Assembly: GCA_025356735.1 (NCBI GenBank)
Contig: JANXRT010000332.1
Coordinates: 1-18,610, forward strand
Length of the DNA stretch: 18,610 nt
Source of the DNA: Acetobacteraceae bacterium
Lineage (GTDB): Bacteria; Pseudomonadota; Alphaproteobacteria; Acetobacterales; Acetobacteraceae
Reading direction: 5' to 3'
Under the pieces are notes generated by a model, which was given only the letters and a program-made list of their open reading frames with translations, was not told the DNA's origin and ran no database searches. This document shows, piece after piece, positions 7,414 to 15,578 of this stretch. The position numbers and the translations under genes are program-made. How positions within the stretch are numbered: position 1 is the stretch's first letter; each line of letters starts with the position of its first letter.

Positions 7414-8451
7414 ATGAAACTCGGCCTTTCGATCGGCTATTCAAAGGCGCGGCTCGACGTTCCCGTGGCGCTGATCCAGCGTGCCGAGGAGCTCGGCTAC
7501 GACAGCGTCTGGACCGCCGAGGCCTACGGGTCGGATGCCGTCACACCGCTCGCCTATCTGGCCGCGATGACACGGAAAATAAAGCTCGGCACCGGGATCA
7601 TGCAGCTTGCCGCGCGCACCGCGGCCAACGCCGCGATGTCGGCAGCGACGGTGGACGCGTTAGCTGGCGGCGGCCGGTTCATCGCCGGCCTCGGCGTATC
7701 CGGCCCGCAGATCGTCGAGGGCTGGTATGGCGAGCCCTGGGGCCGGCCCTATTATCGGCTGAAGGACTACGTCGCGATCATGCGCAAGATCTTCGCGCGC
7801 GAGGCGCCGGTGGTGCATGAAGGGCGGGAGATCAGCCTGCCCTATAAAGGCGAAGGCGCCATGGGAGTTGGAAAACCGCTGAAATCGATCCTGCACATGA
7901 ATCCGGACATCCCGATCTATCTGGCGACCGGCAACGAGGCGACAGTCAAGCTGACCGCCGAGATCGCCGATGGCTGGCTGCCGATGGGCTTCACACCCGG
8001 CTCGCTGGCGGAGTTCATGCCCTGGCTGGAGGAGGGTTTCCGCCGAGCCGGCAACGGCAAGGGCCTGGCCAATTTCGCCATCCAGGCCTCGGTGCATGTC
8101 GAGGTTGACGACGACGTGTCGGCGACGCTGGCGCGGCTGAAGCCGGAGGTCGCGTTGTACGTCGGCGGGATGGGCCACCGCGACAAGAACTTCCACAAGG
8201 ACATGATGATCCGGCGCGGTTTTGCCGAAGCGGCCGAGCGCGTGCAGGAGCTTTATCTTGCCGGCTGCAAGCAGGAGGCGACCGACGCGGTACCTGATGA
8301 ATGGATCGACATGAAGTCGCTGGTTGGCCCGCCGGCACGCATAAGGCAGCGTTTTCGCGCCTGGGAGGATTCTGGCGCCACCAGCCTGACCGTGCGCTCG
8401 CGTCAGCCCGAGGCGATCGAGGTGATGGCCCAGGCGGCACGCCTGAACTGA
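7414..8451 (+). CDS. LLM class flavin/F420-dependent oxidoreductase, Rv3520c-like
   Basis: This 345-residue TIM-barrel protein belongs to the luciferase-like monooxygenase superfamily. It starts MKLGLSIGYSKARL and shows RAEELGYDSVWTAEAYGSDA, KIKLGTGIMQLAARTAANAAM, GRFIAGLGVSGPQIVEGWYG and, near the C-terminus, ALYVGGMGHRDKNFHKDM and AVPDEW...SLVGPPARI. The order and wording resemble the mycobacterial Rv3520c subfamily of annotated F420-dependent oxidoreductases. The cofactor may be F420H2 or FMNH2; many proteobacterial members have untested specificity. The start at 7414 is chosen because GGGGAG (7403-7408) sits 5 nt before it; the in-frame ATG at 7375 has no such site. The stop is 10 nt before the amidohydrolase start, so the two form an operon. 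A redox step followed by hydrolytic ring or amide/ester opening would make chemical sense, which is inference. Confidence 0.9.
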   Translation: MKLGLSIGYSKARLDVPVALIQRAEELGYDSVWTAEAYGSDAVTPLAYLAAMTRKIKLGTGIMQLAARTAANAAMSAATVDALAGGGRFIAGLGVSGPQIVEGWYGEPWGRPYYRLKDYVAIMRKIFAREAPVVHEGREISLPYKGEGAMGVGKPLKSILHMNPDIPIYLATGNEATVKLTAEIADGWLPMGFTPGSLAEFMPWLEEGFRRAGNGKGLANFAIQASVHVEVDDDVSATLARLKPEVALYVGGMGHRDKNFHKDMMIRRGFAEAAERVQELYLAGCKQEATDAVPDEWIDMKSLVGPPARIRQRFRAWEDSGATSLTVRSRQPEAIEVMAQAARLN

Positions 8452-8461
8452 GGAGAAGAAG

Positions 8462-9277
8462 ATGAAGATCGTCGATGCCCAGGTCCACATCTGGTCGAGT
8501 GGCACGCCAAGCGGCCACCATCGGCAGGTTTCGAGCTTCACGGTGGAGGAGTTGCTGGCCGAGATGGCAGACGCCGGAGTCGATGCCGCGTTGCTGCATC
8601 CGCCGATCAGCTGGGACCCGAATTCGAACGCGCAGTCGATTGAGGCCACGCGGCGCTATCCCGGAAAATTCGCCATCCTTGGCCAGATTCCGCTGGACCG
8701 CCCGGAATGCCGCGATCTGATCCAAAGCTGGAAGCAGCAGCCCGGCATGCTCGGGCTGCGCTACGCACTGGTCCTGCCCGAGCAGCGGACCTGGCATGAG
8801 GACGGAACGATGGACTGGCTGTGGCCGGCGGCCGAGCGCGCCGGATTGCCGGTGGCGACGATGGCGGGGCGATTTCTGCCGACGTTCCGCCGCATCGCGG
8901 AGCGCCATCCAGGCCTTCGGCTGATCATCGACCATGTCGGGTTGATCCGCGCCGAACAGGATGAAGCGGCATTCGGCAACCTCGATGAACTGCTTGCACT
9001 GGCCTCGTTGCCGAACGTCGCGATCAAGGCCACAGGCGCGCCCGGCTACTCGACGCACGCCTATCCGTTCCGCAACCTGCATGACGGATTGCACCGCATC
9101 TTCGACGCATTCGGGCCGGATCGGTTCTTCTGGGGCACCGACATCACCCGGATGCCGTGCAGCTACCGCCGGTGCGTGACGATGTTCACCGAGGAGCTGC
9201 CGTGGCTTGCCGGCCGCGACCTGGAACGCGTGATGGGCGGCGCGCTGTGCAGCTGGATCGGCTGGAAGCTGGCTTGA
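8462..9277 (+). CDS. Amidohydrolase family protein (amidohydrolase 2 type)
   Basis: This 271-residue metal-dependent TIM-barrel hydrolase or decarboxylase (PF04909-like) shows VDAQVHIW (His9), GVDAALLHPP, GLRYAL, IKATG (Lys189), IIDHVG (His158) and the late Asp227 in FFWGTDITR. This is the layout of lactonases and decarboxylases such as 2-pyrone-4,6-dicarboxylate hydrolase and aminocarboxymuconate decarboxylase relatives. The usual first HxH pair reads QxH here (Gln7, His9), which may alter metal binding but occurs in some relatives. GAGGAG immediately after the upstream stop gives a good ribosome binding site before the ATG at 8462. The gene is the second of a pair with the LLM oxidoreductase and is followed 19 bp later by a tRNA gene on the other strand. 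The substrate is unknown; a cyclic ester or carboxylate made by the neighbouring enzymes is a reasonable guess. Confidence 0.88.
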   Translation: MKIVDAQVHIWSSGTPSGHHRQVSSFTVEELLAEMADAGVDAALLHPPISWDPNSNAQSIEATRRYPGKFAILGQIPLDRPECRDLIQSWKQQPGMLGLRYALVLPEQRTWHEDGTMDWLWPAAERAGLPVATMAGRFLPTFRRIAERHPGLRLIIDHVGLIRAEQDEAAFGNLDELLALASLPNVAIKATGAPGYSTHAYPFRNLHDGLHRIFDAFGPDRFFWGTDITRMPCSYRRCVTMFTEELPWLAGRDLERVMGGALCSWIGWKLA

Positions 9278-9296
9278 TGCCAAATGGATCGGAAGT

Positions 9297-9370
9297 TGGA
9301 GGTCCGGGCCGGAATCGAACCGGCATTCGAGGATTTGCAGTCCTCTGCATCACCACTCTGCCACCGGACC
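9297..9370 (-). tRNA. trnC: tRNA-Cys (anticodon GCA)
   Basis: The minus strand folds into a full cloverleaf of 74 nt. The acceptor stem is GGTCCGG (9370-9364) paired with CCGGACC (9307-9301). There is a D-arm GCAGAGTGGTGATGC, an anticodon stem GAGGA/TCCTC around the loop CTGCAAA with anticodon GCA, a 4-nt variable loop, and a T-arm GCCGG-TTCGATT-CCGGC. The discriminator is T, as expected for tRNA-Cys, and the CCA tail is encoded. The gene is tail to tail with the amidohydrolase and head to head with the PCMT-family gene, so it is transcribed from the space at 9371-9511. Confidence 0.96.
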
Positions 9371-9384
9371 TTACCGAGTGGGCC

Positions 9385-9416
9385 GCTATATCCGCCGCCG
9401 GCGGCATCAGGGTCAA
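9385..9416 (-). promoter_or_regulatory. Possible promoter of the tRNA-Cys gene
   Basis: On the minus strand, TTGACC (9416-9411) is followed by TATAGC (9390-9385) with a long 20-bp spacer, or by GATATA (9392-9387) at 18 bp. The -10 box ends 14 nt before the mature tRNA 5' end, a usual distance. The spacer contains the 12-bp palindrome GCCGCCGGCGGC (9394-9405). The fit is imperfect. Confidence 0.35.
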
Positions 9417-9511
9417 GGGCGCTCATGCAGGCTCGCCAGGCCAAGTCCCTTGGCGGACCGCTTCCGCCGCCTCTATAAGCGCGACATAGATGTTGCCGGG
9501 ACACGCCAGCC

Positions 9512-10300
9512 ATGACTGCAAGCCCAAGGGCCGATGCCATAACAATGGCTCCTCAGCCAGCCAACGAGCTGTTGACTGCCCGGTTGGAGGAAGCTGGTTC
9601 CAGCTTTGAGACTGCGCGTAACAACATGGTCGACAGCCAGGTCCGTCCGAACAAGGTCAACGATCCGCGCATCCTGGACGCCATGCGTCGCATCCCGCGC
9701 GAAAACTTCCTGCCGGCCGACCTTTCCACACGCGCCTACAGCGACGATGACGTGCCGCTTGGCGGATCGATCGCGGGAGCGAGTGGCCGCTATCTGACCT
9801 CGCCGATGGTGATCGCGCGGCTGATCCAGCTTGGCAGGGTGCAACCTGGCGAAAAGGTGCTGGTGGTCGCGGCCGGGTCGGGCTACGGCGCCGCCCTGAT
9901 CGCCGCCTGCGGCGGCGTCGTGTTCGCCCTTGAGGACAATCCTGCCTTGGCGGAACTTGCAACCAAGGCGCTGGCGGCTTCGTTCGGCGCCGTCGTCGTC
10001 ACCGGGCCCTTGGCCGAGGGATGGCCCGGCGCCGCGCCGTACGACCTGATCCTGATCGAGGGTGCGGTGCGTGAAATACCCGCGGTGATCGCTGCCCAGC
10101 TGCACCCGCAGAAGGGCCGGCTTATTACCGTGCATCAGCTTGGCGGGCCGGCCATGCCGAACAACGGCGCGTCCCGCCATGGTGTCGGCCAGGCGGTTCT
10201 GGCCGAGCGCACCGCCGCCGGCTTGCGCGCGCAGCCGGCGTTTGATTGCGCGGCGCCGCTGATTGCTGCCCTGCTGCCGCCGCCGGCGTTCGTCTTCTGA
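9512..10300 (+). CDS. Protein-L-isoaspartate O-methyltransferase (PCMT) family protein
   Basis: This 262-residue SAM-dependent methyltransferase has the PCMT layout: ARNNMVDSQVRPNKV...RILDAMRRIPRENFLP (36-68), DVPLGGS (80-86), YLTSPMVIARLIQL, SAM motif I VLVVAAGSGYGAALIA (116-131), an acidic ribose-binding EDN, then PYDLILIEGAVREIPAVIAAQL and KGRLITV. Classical enzymes repair isoaspartyl residues. In this one the canonical substrate loop (ISAPHMHA-like) is replaced by LTSPMVIAR, a variant I recall as common in alphaproteobacterial copies next to tolC, so its true substrate is uncertain. The ATG at 9512 has a GGGA about 10 nt upstream; ATGs at 9545 and 9629 are alternatives, the latter just inside the conserved region. 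The next gene on the same strand is the TolC-family channel, separated by 157 nt with no clear terminator. Confidence 0.87.
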   Translation: MTASPRADAITMAPQPANELLTARLEEAGSSFETARNNMVDSQVRPNKVNDPRILDAMRRIPRENFLPADLSTRAYSDDDVPLGGSIAGASGRYLTSPMVIARLIQLGRVQPGEKVLVVAAGSGYGAALIAACGGVVFALEDNPALAELATKALAASFGAVVVTGPLAEGWPGAAPYDLILIEGAVREIPAVIAAQLHPQKGRLITVHQLGGPAMPNNGASRHGVGQAVLAERTAAGLRAQPAFDCAAPLIAALLPPPAFVF

Positions 10301-10457
10301 CCGGCCGCCTGACGGCATCGGAAACGATCCGTTCGATCCCCTCACCTAAATCGGTGGCGTCGCTATGCGTGTTGTGGCACATCACGACGCTCACGGCTCC
10401 GTCATGCCGAATGTCGTCCAGCGTGAAACCACGCGTGCAACAGAGGAAAGCTCCGCA

Positions 10458-12017
10458 ATGCGGCTGCGTCACGTTCTTGCCTCGGGCATCGAACTGATCC
10501 TGGGTCTGTCCACCGTGCTGGTGCCGGCGGCACCTGGTGTCGCCCAACCGATCCCTCAGGCGCTTACCCAGGCGGCTTCCCGGTCGGGCGCCCAGGCAGC
10601 TGGCAACCAGGCGGTTGGTAAGTCGTCCGAGGTCACGCTCAGCAACAATGCCGGATCAAATTCGGTCGGCAGCTCCACCGTGCGCACCCTGGCCGATGCC
10701 TTGGCGGCATCCTATGCCAACAACCCGGCCCTGCAGGCAGAGCGCGCCCGGTTGCGGTCAACCGATGAAGGCGTCCCCCAGGCGCTGGCCGGATGGCGGC
10801 CGCAGGTGACGTTCTCCGGCACGGCGGGTTACGGCGATGGCTACTCGCGTCAATACCTCACGACCACCGGCCGCGGCATCAACACCGCCGTCCAGACCGA
10901 TCGCCTTATCGCCACGGCAAGCGCTGGCCTTACCCAACCGCTGTATCGCGGCGGGCGAACGCGGGCCACCACCAACCAGGCCGAAAACCGTGTGATGGCG
11001 GAGCGCGCGCGATTGATCGCGCAGGAGCAGCAGGCATTCACCGATACCGTCAACGCCTATGTCAGCCTGATCCAGTCGCAGCAGCTGCTGACCTTGCAGA
11101 CCAACAACGAGCAGGTGCTGTCGCGTCAGCTGCAAGCCACCAACGATCGATTCCGCGTCGGCGAGATCACCCGCACCGACGTGGCACAGGCGGAGGCGGC
11201 GCTGGCAGGCGCGACAGCGAGCCGCGAAAATGCGGCCGGCAACCTGCAGATTTCACGTTCCCAGTTCGTTCGTGCCGTCGGCACGATCCCGCCTGGCAAT
11301 CTGGTCGAACCGCAGCCGCTCAGTTTGCCTGTCAGGAACCAGATCGAGGCGGCCAACCTGGCACTCGCCAACAACCCGAACGTCATTGCCGCGATGTTTG
11401 ACGACGCGGCGGCAAAGGATCAGGTCGATGTCGCGTTCAGCGCCCTGCTGCCGCAGCTCAGCCTGCAGAGCCAGATATTCCAGCAGCAAAATTCCGGTGT
11501 CGGCCACAGCGCCACCAACGGCTATCAGATCGTCGCCGGCCTGACGGTGCCGCTTTATCAGGGCGGCAGCGAGTATTCGGCAATTCGCCAGGCCCGGCAG
11601 TCGCAGCAGCAAAGCCATAAGCTGGTCGATGACGCCCGACGCAACGCCGTGCAGCAATCGGTGCAGGCATGGGAAACGCTGGTTTCGACGCGTGCCACAG
11701 TGCAGAGCCTGCAAGCTCAGATACGGGCCAACGTGATCGCCGTTGAAGGCGTGCAACGCGAAGCCATCGTCGGCAGCCGCACCACGCTCGACGTGCTAAA
11801 CGCGCAGCAGACCTTGCTGGCATCGCAGGTTACCCTGATCACCAACCTAGCGACGCTGATCAACAACTCCTACGCCGTCGCCGGCGCGATCGGGCGGCTG
11901 ACCGCACAGGACCTCAAGCTGTCCGTGCCGCTGTATGACGAGACCGCGTACTACAACGTTGTCCGCAATAAGTGGGCGGGCACCGGGGATTATGCGGCCG
12001 ACCAGCCTGGTCGGTGA
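10458..12017 (+). CDS. tolC: TolC family outer-membrane efflux/secretion channel
   Basis: This 519-residue outer-membrane channel component of tripartite efflux pumps or type I secretion begins with a cleavable signal peptide (MRLRHVLASGIELILG..., cleavage near VAQ at residue 30). A Gln/Ala/Ser-rich linker follows. Two TolC repeats come next, each with the family pattern: TLADALAASYANNPALQAERARL (about residues 77-99) and IEAANLALANNPNVIAAMFDDAAAKDQV. Long heptad helices follow, and the second half ends with REAIVGSRTTLDVLNAQQTLL, a hallmark of TolC. The frame is open from 10365, but the signal peptide and an AGGA at 10444-10447 favour the ATG at 10458. The 157-nt region upstream holds no gene I can support. 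Downstream, popZ and valS follow on the same strand, an order seen in Acetobacteraceae-like genomes. No inner-membrane pump gene is adjacent, so partners must lie elsewhere. Confidence 0.95.
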   Translation: MRLRHVLASGIELILGLSTVLVPAAPGVAQPIPQALTQAASRSGAQAAGNQAVGKSSEVTLSNNAGSNSVGSSTVRTLADALAASYANNPALQAERARLRSTDEGVPQALAGWRPQVTFSGTAGYGDGYSRQYLTTTGRGINTAVQTDRLIATASAGLTQPLYRGGRTRATTNQAENRVMAERARLIAQEQQAFTDTVNAYVSLIQSQQLLTLQTNNEQVLSRQLQATNDRFRVGEITRTDVAQAEAALAGATASRENAAGNLQISRSQFVRAVGTIPPGNLVEPQPLSLPVRNQIEAANLALANNPNVIAAMFDDAAAKDQVDVAFSALLPQLSLQSQIFQQQNSGVGHSATNGYQIVAGLTVPLYQGGSEYSAIRQARQSQQQSHKLVDDARRNAVQQSVQAWETLVSTRATVQSLQAQIRANVIAVEGVQREAIVGSRTTLDVLNAQQTLLASQVTLITNLATLINNSYAVAGAIGRLTAQDLKLSVPLYDETAYYNVVRNKWAGTGDYAADQPGR

Positions 12018-12126
12018 GTCCCTTCATCCCTGTCGCTGCCATCAGCGAGTGCTTGATGAGGTTGGGATGGCTGGACGCGGCCTTTTCTTGTAGTTACCCG
12101 TTTCGTCTCCTCACTCCAAGGCAAGC

Positions 12127-12693
12127 ATGACCGCAGCAGAACCCACCAAGGCAACCTCCGACGACCCGGCGAGCGCCGATCCGTCAATGGAGGATATACT
12201 CGCCTCCATCCGCCGTATTCTTAGCGAGGATGAGGCGAATGGCGACGCGGTCCCCGGCAAGGATGCTTCGCAGTCCGCCCCAGCCGGTTCGGTTCATGTC
12301 CCCGCGTCCGACACGTTGATCCTGGACGCTTCAATGATGGTTTTGGACCCTGATCGATCGTCCACCCCTGCCGCTGCCCTGCCAACCCACCCCTCGGTGC
12401 CAACAATGAACACGCAGACTCCGGAACAGCCGATTGCGACCGAGCCGGCCGATACCACGCTCGTGGCGCCAAGCGTTGCCGCGGCCGCAGCTTCCTCGAT
12501 CGGCAGCATGGTGCGCGGCATCACGGCCGACCGTGCCGTGCAGGTCCACTCCGGCGGGCCAACGCTCGACGAGATCGTGCGTGAAGAATTGCGACCGCTT
12601 CTCAAGCAATGGCTGGACACCCATCTGCCGGGCATGGTCGAGCGACTGGTCCGGGTGGAGCTTGAACGGGTCATCAGCCGCGCCGGTCCTTGA
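12127..12693 (+). CDS. popZ: PopZ family (DUF2497) polar organising protein
   Basis: This 188-residue protein has the architecture of PopZ, the alphaproteobacterial scaffold that forms a polymeric condensate at the cell pole and binds partition and cell-cycle proteins. It carries a short conserved N-terminal helix PSMEDILASIRRILSED (residues 19-35), a long Pro/Ala/Thr-rich disordered linker (about 36-137), and a C-terminal oligomerisation region TLDEIVREELRPLLKQWLDT through LVRVELERVI. Both conserved ends are intact. The linker is Pro-rich as in Caulobacter PopZ, but less acidic. Its start has AAGG about 6 nt upstream. The gene lies between tolC (109 nt) and valS (145 nt). The family call is firm; a polar role in this organism is inferred from the family. 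Confidence 0.92.
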   Translation: MTAAEPTKATSDDPASADPSMEDILASIRRILSEDEANGDAVPGKDASQSAPAGSVHVPASDTLILDASMMVLDPDRSSTPAAALPTHPSVPTMNTQTPEQPIATEPADTTLVAPSVAAAAASSIGSMVRGITADRAVQVHSGGPTLDEIVREELRPLLKQWLDTHLPGMVERLVRVELERVISRAGP

Positions 12694-12704
12694 CGCGAAG
12701 TGGA

Positions 12705-12727
12705 CTGGGGGCGGCTCTGTCCCCCGG
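12705..12727 (+). other. GC-rich hairpin between popZ and valS
   Basis: CTGGGGG pairs with CCCCCGG (one G-T wobble) around a 9-nt loop, 11 nt after the popZ stop. Only three T follow at a distance, so it is a poor intrinsic terminator by the usual rule. It could protect the popZ mRNA end or weaken read-through into valS. The rest of the 145-nt gap shows no gene. Confidence 0.35.
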
Positions 12728-12838
12728 ACTGATTTACCGACAGGAGCAGCCCACGGCGAGCGCTACTCCAGTGCTTGAAGGTTGGGCGGGATCTGCGGCG
12801 CGGCGGCGTGCTTCATGCCCGATAGCTGGATAAAGAAG

Positions 12839-15532
12839 ATGTTGAACAAATCCCTCACCCCGGAAGAGACCGAAAGCCGCCTATACCAGGTCTGGGAAAA
12901 CTCAGGCGCCTTCGCCGCCGATCCAGAGTCGAACGCCGTGCCTTTCACCATCATGATTCCGCCGCCGAACGTCACCGGCACCCTGCATACCGGCCATGCA
13001 TTGACCTTCACCATCCAGGACACGCTGGTCAGGTGGCGCCGCATGCAGGGCCGTGACGTTCTCTGGCAGCCTGGAACCGACCACGCCGGGATCGCGACAC
13101 AGATGGTGGTGGAGCGGCTGCTCGCCGACCAAGGCATCACCCGCCAATTGCTCGGCCGCGAGAAGTTCCTGGATGCGGTCTGGCAGTGGAAGACCGAATC
13201 CGGCGGCAACATCACCCGTCAGCTGCGCCGCCTCGGCGCCTCGCTCGATTGGCCGCGCGAGCGCTTCACCATGGATGAAGGCCTGTCCGTCGCGGTGCGC
13301 GAGGTGTTCGTCACCCTGTATCGCCAGGGCCTGATCTACCGCGACAACCGGCTGGTCAACTGGGACCCAAAGTTCCAGTCGGCGATTTCCGACCTTGAGG
13401 TCGAGAATCGAGAAATCCGCGGCAGTCTGTGGCACATCACCTATCCGATCGCCGGCGCGCCCGGCCGGCTCATCACCGTCGCCACCACCCGCCCCGAGAC
13501 GATGCTCGGTGACACCGCGATCGCCGTGCATCCCGATCATCCGGTGCTGGCATCGATGATCGGCAAGTTCGCGATCTTGCCGATCGTCGGCCGGCGCATC
13601 CCGATCATCGCCGACAGCTACGCCGATCCCGAAAAAGGCACCGGCGCCGTCAAGATAACGCCGGCGCACGATTTCAATGATTTTTTGGTGGGCCAGCGTC
13701 ACGACTTGCCTAAACCCTCGATCTTCGATCGCGAGGCACGGATTACCCTTGCCGAGATCGAGGCCGAAATACGCGACGTGCCCGGCATTGCCGAGCCGGA
13801 ATTTGTTCGTTCGCTGGCCGGGATGGACCGTTTTGCGGCACGAAAGAGGATCGTCGCTGAGCTAGAGCGGCTCGAACTGCTGCCTCTCACCGAGCCGCAT
13901 ACATACCAGGTGCCGCATGGCGATCGGTCCGGCGTGCCGATCGAGCCGCTGATGACGGTGCAGTGGTACTGCAACGCCGCCGAACTGGCCAAGCCGGCGA
14001 TCGCCGCGGTCGAGTCCGGCCGTACCGAGTTCGTGCCGAAGCAATGGGAGAACACCTTCTTCGCCTGGATGCGCGATATTCAGCCTTGGTGCATCAGCCG
14101 GCAGTTATGGTGGGGTCATCGCATCCCGGCCTGGTACGGCCCGGATGGCTACGTGTTCGTCGAACGCACCGAGCAGGAAGCCATCGTCGCGGCCCGAATT
14201 AGATATGGTCGGGACGAGACCATAATCCGCGACGACGACGTGCTCGACACCTGGTTCAGCTCCGCCCTGTGGCCGTTTTCCACCCTCGGCTGGCCTGAGC
14301 AAACGCCGGAACTGAAGCGTTACTATCCCGGTGACGTGCTGGTGACCGGGTTCGACATCATCTTTTTCTGGGTTGCCCGGATGATGATGATGGGCTTGCA
14401 CTTCATGGGCGATGTGCCTTTTCGGAAGATCTACATCCATGGGCTGGTGCGCGACGAGCGCGGCCAGAAGATGTCGAAATCGAAAGGCAACGCGCTCGAC
14501 CCGTTGGACCTGGTCGACAAATACGGCGCCGACGCGCTGCGTTTTTCGATATGCGCGCTGACCGGGCCTGGACGCGACGTGAAACTCAGCCCGGCACGGG
14601 TGGAGAGCTACCGGAGTTTCGTCACCAAGCTTTGGAACGTGTCTCGATTCTGCGAGATGAACGCCGTGGCGCCCGATCCTTTGTTCGATCCGGCAATGGC
14701 AAAGCTTCCTTTGAACCGCTGGATACTGGACGCCGCTAATGCCGCCACCGCGGAGTGCACGCAGGCGCTGGAGGCGTTCCGGTTCGACGACTACGCCGCG
14801 GCCGGATACCGCTTCACCTGGAACCTGTTCTGCGACTGGTTCGTCGAGTTCGCCAAGCCGATCCTCTACGACAGCGTTTCGGACGCCGCCCATGAGGTCC
14901 GCCAGACCGCCGCCCACGTGCTCGGCACGATCCTGCGGCTGCTGCATCCGGTGATGCCGTTTGTCACCGAGGAAATCTGGCACAGCTTCGGCTTTGGCGA
15001 GGAAGGCAGCCTGATCACCAGCGCCTGGCCTGAAGCCGTTGCGGTATGGGATGCCAAGGCGGCGCACGAGGAACTCGATTGGGTGATTCGGCTGATCACC
15101 GAGGTTCGCACAATACGCGCTGAGATGAACGTGCCGCCCACGACCCTGGCCCCGATCCTGCTCGCCGGTGCATCGCCCGCGACTTTGGCCGTCGCCGAAC
15201 GCTGGATCGACCCGATCCGCCGCCTGGCCCGCGCCACCGGCGTCACTCTGCTAGAGAGCGATATCCCTCGCGCATCGGCGCAGATCATGCTTGGCGAGAC
15301 GACAATCGTGTTGCCGCTGGCTGACCTGATCGACCTCGACGCTGAACGCCAGCGCCTGTCCAAAGACCGGGTCAAGGCGGAACAGGAGGTTGCCTCGGTA
15401 TCTAGGAAACTTGAAAACCCGGATTTCGTGGCGCGCGCCAAGGAGGAGGTGGTGGAAGAAAACCGCACTCGCCTGCGCACGGCGCAGAATGAACTTGTCC
15501 GGCTCGACGCCGCGTTGGCACGTGTGGCCTAG
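12839..15532 (+). CDS. valS: Valyl-tRNA synthetase
   Basis: This 897-residue class I synthetase charges tRNA-Val and edits misactivated threonine. The opening LTPEETESRLYQVWENSGAF is typical. The HIGH motif lies in PPPNVTGTLHTGHALT (HTGH at 50-53), followed by GTDHAGIATQ. The editing domain contains TTRPETMLGDTAIAVHP and KITPAHDFND. KMSKS is at 544-548 in GQKMSKSKGNALDPLDL. The anticodon-binding domain (NRWILDAAN...) follows, and the C-terminal coiled coil is DLDAERQRLSKDRVKAEQE to the end. Length is normal. The frame is open from 12782; the ATG at 12839 is preferred because the protein then begins MLNKSLTPEE like homologues, although the purine-rich AAAGAAG before it is only a weak ribosome binding site. 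ATG 12815 is the alternative. It converges on xthA with 46 bp between the stops and no clear terminator. Confidence 0.97.
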   Translation: MLNKSLTPEETESRLYQVWENSGAFAADPESNAVPFTIMIPPPNVTGTLHTGHALTFTIQDTLVRWRRMQGRDVLWQPGTDHAGIATQMVVERLLADQGITRQLLGREKFLDAVWQWKTESGGNITRQLRRLGASLDWPRERFTMDEGLSVAVREVFVTLYRQGLIYRDNRLVNWDPKFQSAISDLEVENREIRGSLWHITYPIAGAPGRLITVATTRPETMLGDTAIAVHPDHPVLASMIGKFAILPIVGRRIPIIADSYADPEKGTGAVKITPAHDFNDFLVGQRHDLPKPSIFDREARITLAEIEAEIRDVPGIAEPEFVRSLAGMDRFAARKRIVAELERLELLPLTEPHTYQVPHGDRSGVPIEPLMTVQWYCNAAELAKPAIAAVESGRTEFVPKQWENTFFAWMRDIQPWCISRQLWWGHRIPAWYGPDGYVFVERTEQEAIVAARIRYGRDETIIRDDDVLDTWFSSALWPFSTLGWPEQTPELKRYYPGDVLVTGFDIIFFWVARMMMMGLHFMGDVPFRKIYIHGLVRDERGQKMSKSKGNALDPLDLVDKYGADALRFSICALTGPGRDVKLSPARVESYRSFVTKLWNVSRFCEMNAVAPDPLFDPAMAKLPLNRWILDAANAATAECTQALEAFRFDDYAAAGYRFTWNLFCDWFVEFAKPILYDSVSDAAHEVRQTAAHVLGTILRLLHPVMPFVTEEIWHSFGFGEEGSLITSAWPEAVAVWDAKAAHEELDWVIRLITEVRTIRAEMNVPPTTLAPILLAGASPATLAVAERWIDPIRRLARATGVTLLESDIPRASAQIMLGETTIVLPLADLIDLDAERQRLSKDRVKAEQEVASVSRKLENPDFVARAKEEVVEENRTRLRTAQNELVRLDAALARVA

Positions 15533-15578
15533 ATCAGCCCGGGACAGCAGGCGAGCGTCGATCAGTCCAGCCGCCGCT

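Noticed and set aside
8015..9283. Minus-strand open frame of 422 codons opposite the LLM and amidohydrolase genes
   Set aside because: The plus-strand genes have ribosome binding sites and clear family motifs; this frame has low-complexity Arg/Pro/Ser runs and no motif.
9394..9405. 12-bp palindrome GCCGCCGGCGGC
   Set aside because: It is a likely chance palindrome in GC-rich DNA; no T run, so not a terminator.
9473..10345. Minus-strand open frame of 290 codons opposite the PCMT-family gene
   Set aside because: No domain, no ribosome binding site, and it is antisense to a recognisable SAM methyltransferase.
14105..15067. Minus-strand open frame of 320 codons inside valS
   Set aside because: It is antisense to the KMSKS-containing part of an intact synthetase and has a shadow-type composition.
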